The position numbers were made by a program, and so were the translations under genes. DNA of 64,000 bases. It comes from an uncultured Litoreibacter sp. Its GTDB lineage: Bacteria > Pseudomonadota > Alphaproteobacteria > Rhodobacterales > Rhodobacteraceae. Where the stretch lies: contig CANMWQ010000005.1 of the NCBI GenBank assembly GCA_947501685.1, positions 62,001 through 126,000 on the forward strand. Direction: 5' to 3'. The notes below the pieces were generated by a model. The model made no database searches. It worked only from the letters and a program-made list of their open reading frames with translations, and was not told where the DNA came from. Positions 61,603 through 64,000 of this stretch are shown here, piece by piece (position 1 is the stretch's first letter; each line of letters opens with the position of its first letter).

Positions 61603-62157
61603 ATGGCTGACAGCACGCTTGCCAAAATAGGGGAGGACCGCTCCCTGCTGATTGTCGATGATGACGAGCCGTTTCTGCGCCGTCTGGCGCGGGCGATGGA
61701 AAAGCGCGGGTTTGAGCCCGAGGCGGTGGAAACCGTCGCTGCGGGCAAGGCCATCGCCACGGCGCGGCCCCCGGCCTATGCGGTGATTGACCTGCGCTTG
61801 GAAGACGGCAACGGGCTCGACGTGGTCGAGGTCTTGCGCGAACGCCGCCCCGACGCGCGGGTGGTGGTGCTCACGGGCTATGGCGCGATTGCCACGGCCG
61901 TGGCGGCCGTCAAAATCGGGGCCACGGATTACCTGTCCAAGCCTGCGGATGCCAATGACGTCACCAACGCTTTGCTGGCCAGCAGCGACGAGCGGCCCCC
62001 GCCGCCCGAAAACCCGATGTCCGCTGACCGGGTGCGTTGGGAGCATATTCAGCGTGTCTATGAGCTGTGCGACCGCAACGTGTCTGAAACGGCGCGCCGG
62101 TTGAACATGCACCGCCGCACCTTGCAGCGCATCCTTGCCAAACGCAGCCCGCGCTAG
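61603..62157 (+). CDS. regA: Redox response regulator RegA/PrrA/ActR
   Basis: A 184-residue global regulator. Receiver domain: acidic D19-D21, phospho-acceptor D63, T91 and K113. A proline-rich linker (RPPPPENP, 131-138) leads to a Fis-type helix-turn-helix (NVSETARRLNMHRRTLQRIL, 159-178), nearly invariant across this family. It binds promoters for respiration, photosynthesis, nitrogen and carbon metabolism. AAAGG lies about 8 bases upstream of ATG. The downstream lipoprotein gene starts 1 base after the stop. Confidence 0.97.
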   Translation: MADSTLAKIGEDRSLLIVDDDEPFLRRLARAMEKRGFEPEAVETVAAGKAIATARPPAYAVIDLRLEDGNGLDVVEVLRERRPDARVVVLTGYGAIATAVAAVKIGATDYLSKPADANDVTNALLASSDERPPPPENPMSADRVRWEHIQRVYELCDRNVSETARRLNMHRRTLQRILAKRSPR

Positions 62158-62158
62158 C

Positions 62159-62506
62159 ATGGCGCGCGCGGTGGCTCTGCTGGTGGCGATGATCGCGCTT
62201 GGGGCCTGTGCGCCAGCCGGGGTCGCGCCGCCTGCCGTCAAAACCCAGCCCATTGCGTTTGTGCCCGATGCGGGCGGCATTCAGGTCACAGGCCAGCCGG
62301 GGCGCATTGATTTTGGCCGCACCGATCATTCTGCCATTCCGGCGATGACGCGGCTGGTGGGCAGCGGGCCGGTCTCTCAGGAGGCCTGTGGCGCGCTGAC
62401 TTCAGTGACATGGCCGGACCAGACCACGCTTTATTTTACCGCGGGCGATTTCCGGGGCTGGTCCAGCCCGACCGGCAGCGCCGGGCTGACCTGCGGCGGG
62501 GCCTGA
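62159..62506 (+). CDS. Small predicted lipoprotein downstream of regA
   Basis: A 115-residue protein with a lipobox ALGAC (C17 of MARAVALLVAMIALGAC) and a mature part including VTGQPGRIDFGRTDHSAIPAM and a pair of cysteines near the end (EACGALTSV and GLTCGGA) that may form a disulfide. No family is known to me. It starts 1 base after the regA stop, where Rhodobacter has hvrA. The end of the transcript is not marked by a clear terminator. Confidence 0.78.
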   Translation: MARAVALLVAMIALGACAPAGVAPPAVKTQPIAFVPDAGGIQVTGQPGRIDFGRTDHSAIPAMTRLVGSGPVSQEACGALTSVTWPDQTTLYFTAGDFRGWSSPTGSAGLTCGGA

Positions 62507-62523
62507 GACCCCTCCGTCGTTGC

Positions 62524-62637
62524 TCACCACAGGGTCTTGATCAAAGGCACATATGTGTCACCGTCACGCCGTTTGGTGCGGGTGCCCTGAACTGGTGGCT
62601 TTGGCTTGAGGCTTAATCTTGCGAAAATGCTGAGCAT
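62524..62637 (-). CDS. Very small protein, 37 residues
   Basis: A short frame, MLSIFARLSLKPKPPVQGTR then TKRRDGDTYVPLIKTLW. AAAGGAG lies 6 bases before the ATG, a near-ideal ribosome-binding site that sits in the 16-base gap after the next small gene upstream. It is strongly basic with a short hydrophobic start. Both small genes start MLSI, suggesting a related leader or duplication. No known family. Confidence 0.6.
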   Translation of the reverse strand: MLSIFARLSLKPKPPVQGTRTKRRDGDTYVPLIKTLW

Positions 62638-62653
62638 CAGAGTCTCCTTTGGA

Positions 62654-62815
62654 TCACTGGAAGTAGGAATAGGGGTTGTGACGCCGCGCACGGGCCGCGT
62701 CGCGCCGGGCGGGGTCAGACACGAAACGGTCCGCATATTGGTCCTTTGGGTCGCGCCAGCGGACATTGTCCTGACGGGTGGCGGTCATCATCATATCTGC
62801 GATAATTGAAAGCAT
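62654..62815 (-). CDS. Very small protein, 53 residues
   Basis: Starts MLSIIADMMMTATRQDNVRW, then a charged region (RWRDPKDQYADRFVSDPARR) and an aromatic end YSYFQ. GGAG lies 9 bases before the ATG at 62815. It is the first gene of a two-gene unit with the 37-residue frame and diverges from the LysR gene at 62916 across a 100-bp gap, so it may be the LysR target. The codons are GC-rich at third positions, as expected for true genes here. Confidence 0.65.
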   Translation of the reverse strand: MLSIIADMMMTATRQDNVRWRDPKDQYADRFVSDPARRDAARARRHNPYSYFQ

Positions 62816-62915
62816 GGCTTGGTTCTCCGTTGTGAGGTCTTATCCTCTTATGGCAGTATGGTTGGGAATAACCGAGTCACTATGATTTCTCATATGTAAG
62901 TGGAGCTTTCATATA

Positions 62916-63794
62916 ATGAATTGGCGCGATGTCCCTTCGCTGTCGGCCTTGCGCGCGTTCGAGGCCATGTCGCGGCTTGGCGGTTTCTCCGCCGCCGCGC
63001 GGGAGCTGAACGTGACCCATGCCGCGATTGCCCAGCATGTGCGCGGCCTTGAGGCGGAGCTGCATCAGGTGCTGGTGACCCGCGAGGGGCGCGGCATGGC
63101 GCTGACCGAGGCGGGGCGCATACTGGCCGCCGCGCTTTCGGACGGGTTTGCCGAGATCGCCGCAGGCGTGGCTCAGACCCGCAGCTTTGGCGCGGAACAG
63201 CCTTTGAAAATCGCCATGACCCCCAGCTTTGCCGAAAACTGGCTGATGCCGCGCATCGGCGCGTTCTGGACGGAGCATCCCAAGATCAAGCTGGCGATGG
63301 TGCCGGGTTATGAGATGGTCAATCTGAAACGCGACGGGTTCGACATGGCCATCCGCTACGGGCGCGGCGGTTGGGACGGGGTCGAAGCCGAATATCTGGT
63401 CAGCGCGGGCAACGTCGTGGTGGCGACGCCGGAACTGGCGTCAAACGTGCCTTATGGCGACGTCGAAGCGCTGGGCAAACAGCAATGGCTGCACGAGGTG
63501 GGCCGCGCGGAGCCGCGCGCGTGGCTGGCCGAACAGGGGCTGGAATTTCCCCCCGATCAAAAGACGGAGTTCACGATGAACACCATGGTGCTGGCGGCCA
63601 CGCGCGCGGGTTACGGGTTCTCCCTGCAAGGCCGCGCGCTGGTGGAGGCTGATCTGGCCGCAGGCCGTCTGGTCAGCGTGTTCGAGGCGCAGAAATCCAA
63701 CCTTGCCTATTACATCCTGACCCGGCCCGGCGTAATGTCTGCCGATCTGAAGATCTTTCGCGATTGGTTGCGCGCCAGCGCGTCAGATGGCTAG
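62916..63794 (+). CDS. LysR-family transcriptional regulator, GcvA-like
   Basis: A 292-residue regulator. The N-terminal helix-turn-helix (residues 8-65: LRAFEAMSRLGGFSAAARELNVTHAAIAQHVRGLE) resembles GcvA/AmpR types, and the C-terminal periplasmic-binding-fold effector domain follows (PLKIAMTPSFAENWLMPRIGAFW). Its inducer is unknown. GGAG lies about 10 bases before ATG. The tiny genes diverging at 62815 are the likely target. A 35-bp dispersed repeat follows its stop. Confidence 0.93.
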   Translation: MNWRDVPSLSALRAFEAMSRLGGFSAAARELNVTHAAIAQHVRGLEAELHQVLVTREGRGMALTEAGRILAAALSDGFAEIAAGVAQTRSFGAEQPLKIAMTPSFAENWLMPRIGAFWTEHPKIKLAMVPGYEMVNLKRDGFDMAIRYGRGGWDGVEAEYLVSAGNVVVATPELASNVPYGDVEALGKQQWLHEVGRAEPRAWLAEQGLEFPPDQKTEFTMNTMVLAATRAGYGFSLQGRALVEADLAAGRLVSVFEAQKSNLAYYILTRPGVMSADLKIFRDWLRASASDG

Positions 63795-63816
63795 CGGCAC
63801 GCGTTTGGCTTGTGTT

Positions 63817-63851
63817 GGATTTGCATATTTTTAGCAGAAAGAAGCTGGGTG
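63817..63851. repeat. 35-bp dispersed intergenic repeat, copy 2
   Basis: This is identical to 18501-18535 at 33 of 35 positions and in the same orientation. It lies 22 bases after the LysR stop and 29 bases before the stop of the convergent acetyltransferase fragment. Confidence 0.75.
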
Positions 63852-63879
63852 TCTGTCCTTTGAACAGGGCGCGTTAACC

Positions 63880-64000
63880 TTAATGAGACGTGTTGATTTT
63901 TAAGCGTTTATGGATGCGGTCCACTTTCGTGCCATCCTCCAGCGGTTGCGCCTTGCTGACGGAATGGTCCTGAAACCCCATTTTGGAATAGTAAGCCAGC
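63880..64000 (-). CDS. C-terminal end of a GNAT acetyltransferase (cut by the window edge)
   Basis: Forty codons are visible on the minus strand, running off the end at 64000. They read LAYYSKMGFQDHSVSKAQPL and end VDRIHKRLKINTSH before a TAA. The AYYSKMGF segment is the typical beta-strand-loop at the end of the acetyl-CoA-binding fold in GNAT enzymes, so this is the 3' end of such a gene. Nothing can be said about substrate. Confidence 0.7.
   Translation of the reverse strand, partial: LAYYSKMGFQDHSVSKAQPLEDGTKVDRIHKRLKINTSH

Noticed and set aside
1-64000. tRNA or rRNA genes, CRISPR arrays, insertion sequences, prophage or integrative element boundaries
   Set aside because: I looked for T-loop-like sequences, regularly spaced direct repeats and transposase or integrase proteins and found none. 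A tRNAscan or covariance search was not possible.

Overview
The window is chromosomal DNA from an alphaproteobacterium of the family Rhodobacteraceae (Roseobacter group). The evidence is high GC, the divergent regB / senC-regA redox locus, the thioredoxin-addA-addB-nucleotidyltransferase-kinase-tsaE block, a Hint-domain protein, a UMF1 transporter and several short intergenic repeats of a kind I associate with this group. I see no rRNA or tRNA genes, CRISPR array, insertion sequence or prophage. About 95% is coding.

Layout. 1-1.8 kb: a receiver-SpoIIE phosphatase diverging from a lone HPt protein. 1.8-5.2 kb: ilvA and argG (divergent) and a sulfotransferase-like gene. 5.3-12.1 kb: DUF898 membrane protein, M48 protease, exported MsrA, YggT, then a UMF1 transporter-mepA-phytase-like chain with overlapping genes. 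12.1-18.5 kb: LOG-family protein, dapD, a small membrane protein, a glutamate-receptor-like ligand-gated channel, a Hint protein, dapE and a DUF2064 protein. 18.5-24 kb: rnr, a lytic transglycosylase and typA. 24-27.8 kb: a compact minus-strand cluster (Tat-exported FAD oxidase, two uncharacterised membrane proteins, a small exported protein, a MOSC protein). 27.9-30.1 kb: a predicted autotransporter-like surface protein with a CtrA-type site upstream. 30.3-38.8 kb: housekeeping and stress genes (yaaA, recQ, rsmD, flavin reductase, peroxiredoxin, MscS channel, pterin dehydratase, GNAT, glycerophosphodiesterase). 38.8-46.3 kb: RidA, a type I secretion exporter pair, mlaA/mlaC-like lipid transport genes and a class A penicillin-binding protein. 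46.4-48.7 kb: glnK-amtB followed by a stand-alone BLUF photoreceptor domain. 48.8-59.3 kb: trxA, addA, addB, murU-like, amgK-like, tsaE and a kinase-less PAS protein. 59.4-62.5 kb: regB, senC, regA and a small lipoprotein. 62.5-64 kb: two very small genes, a LysR regulator and the truncated end of an acetyltransferase.

How the genes work together. dapD and dapE belong to the succinylase branch of diaminopimelate/lysine synthesis. mepA, the transglycosylase, the penicillin-binding protein and the AmgK/MurU-like pair act on peptidoglycan. GlnK and AmtB form the ammonium uptake pair. RegB, RegA and SenC form the redox-sensing system of this family. AddA and AddB repair double-strand breaks. Many neighbours overlap by 4 or 8 bases, so translational coupling is common.

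The less ordinary content is the BLUF protein (four flavin-pocket residues at exactly AppA spacing), the prokaryotic glutamate-receptor-type channel with a non-canonical pore, a 74-bp element duplicated at two convergent gene junctions, two exact CtrA-type sites, the uncharacterised FAD-oxidase membrane cluster, and two tiny linked genes divergent from a LysR regulator.
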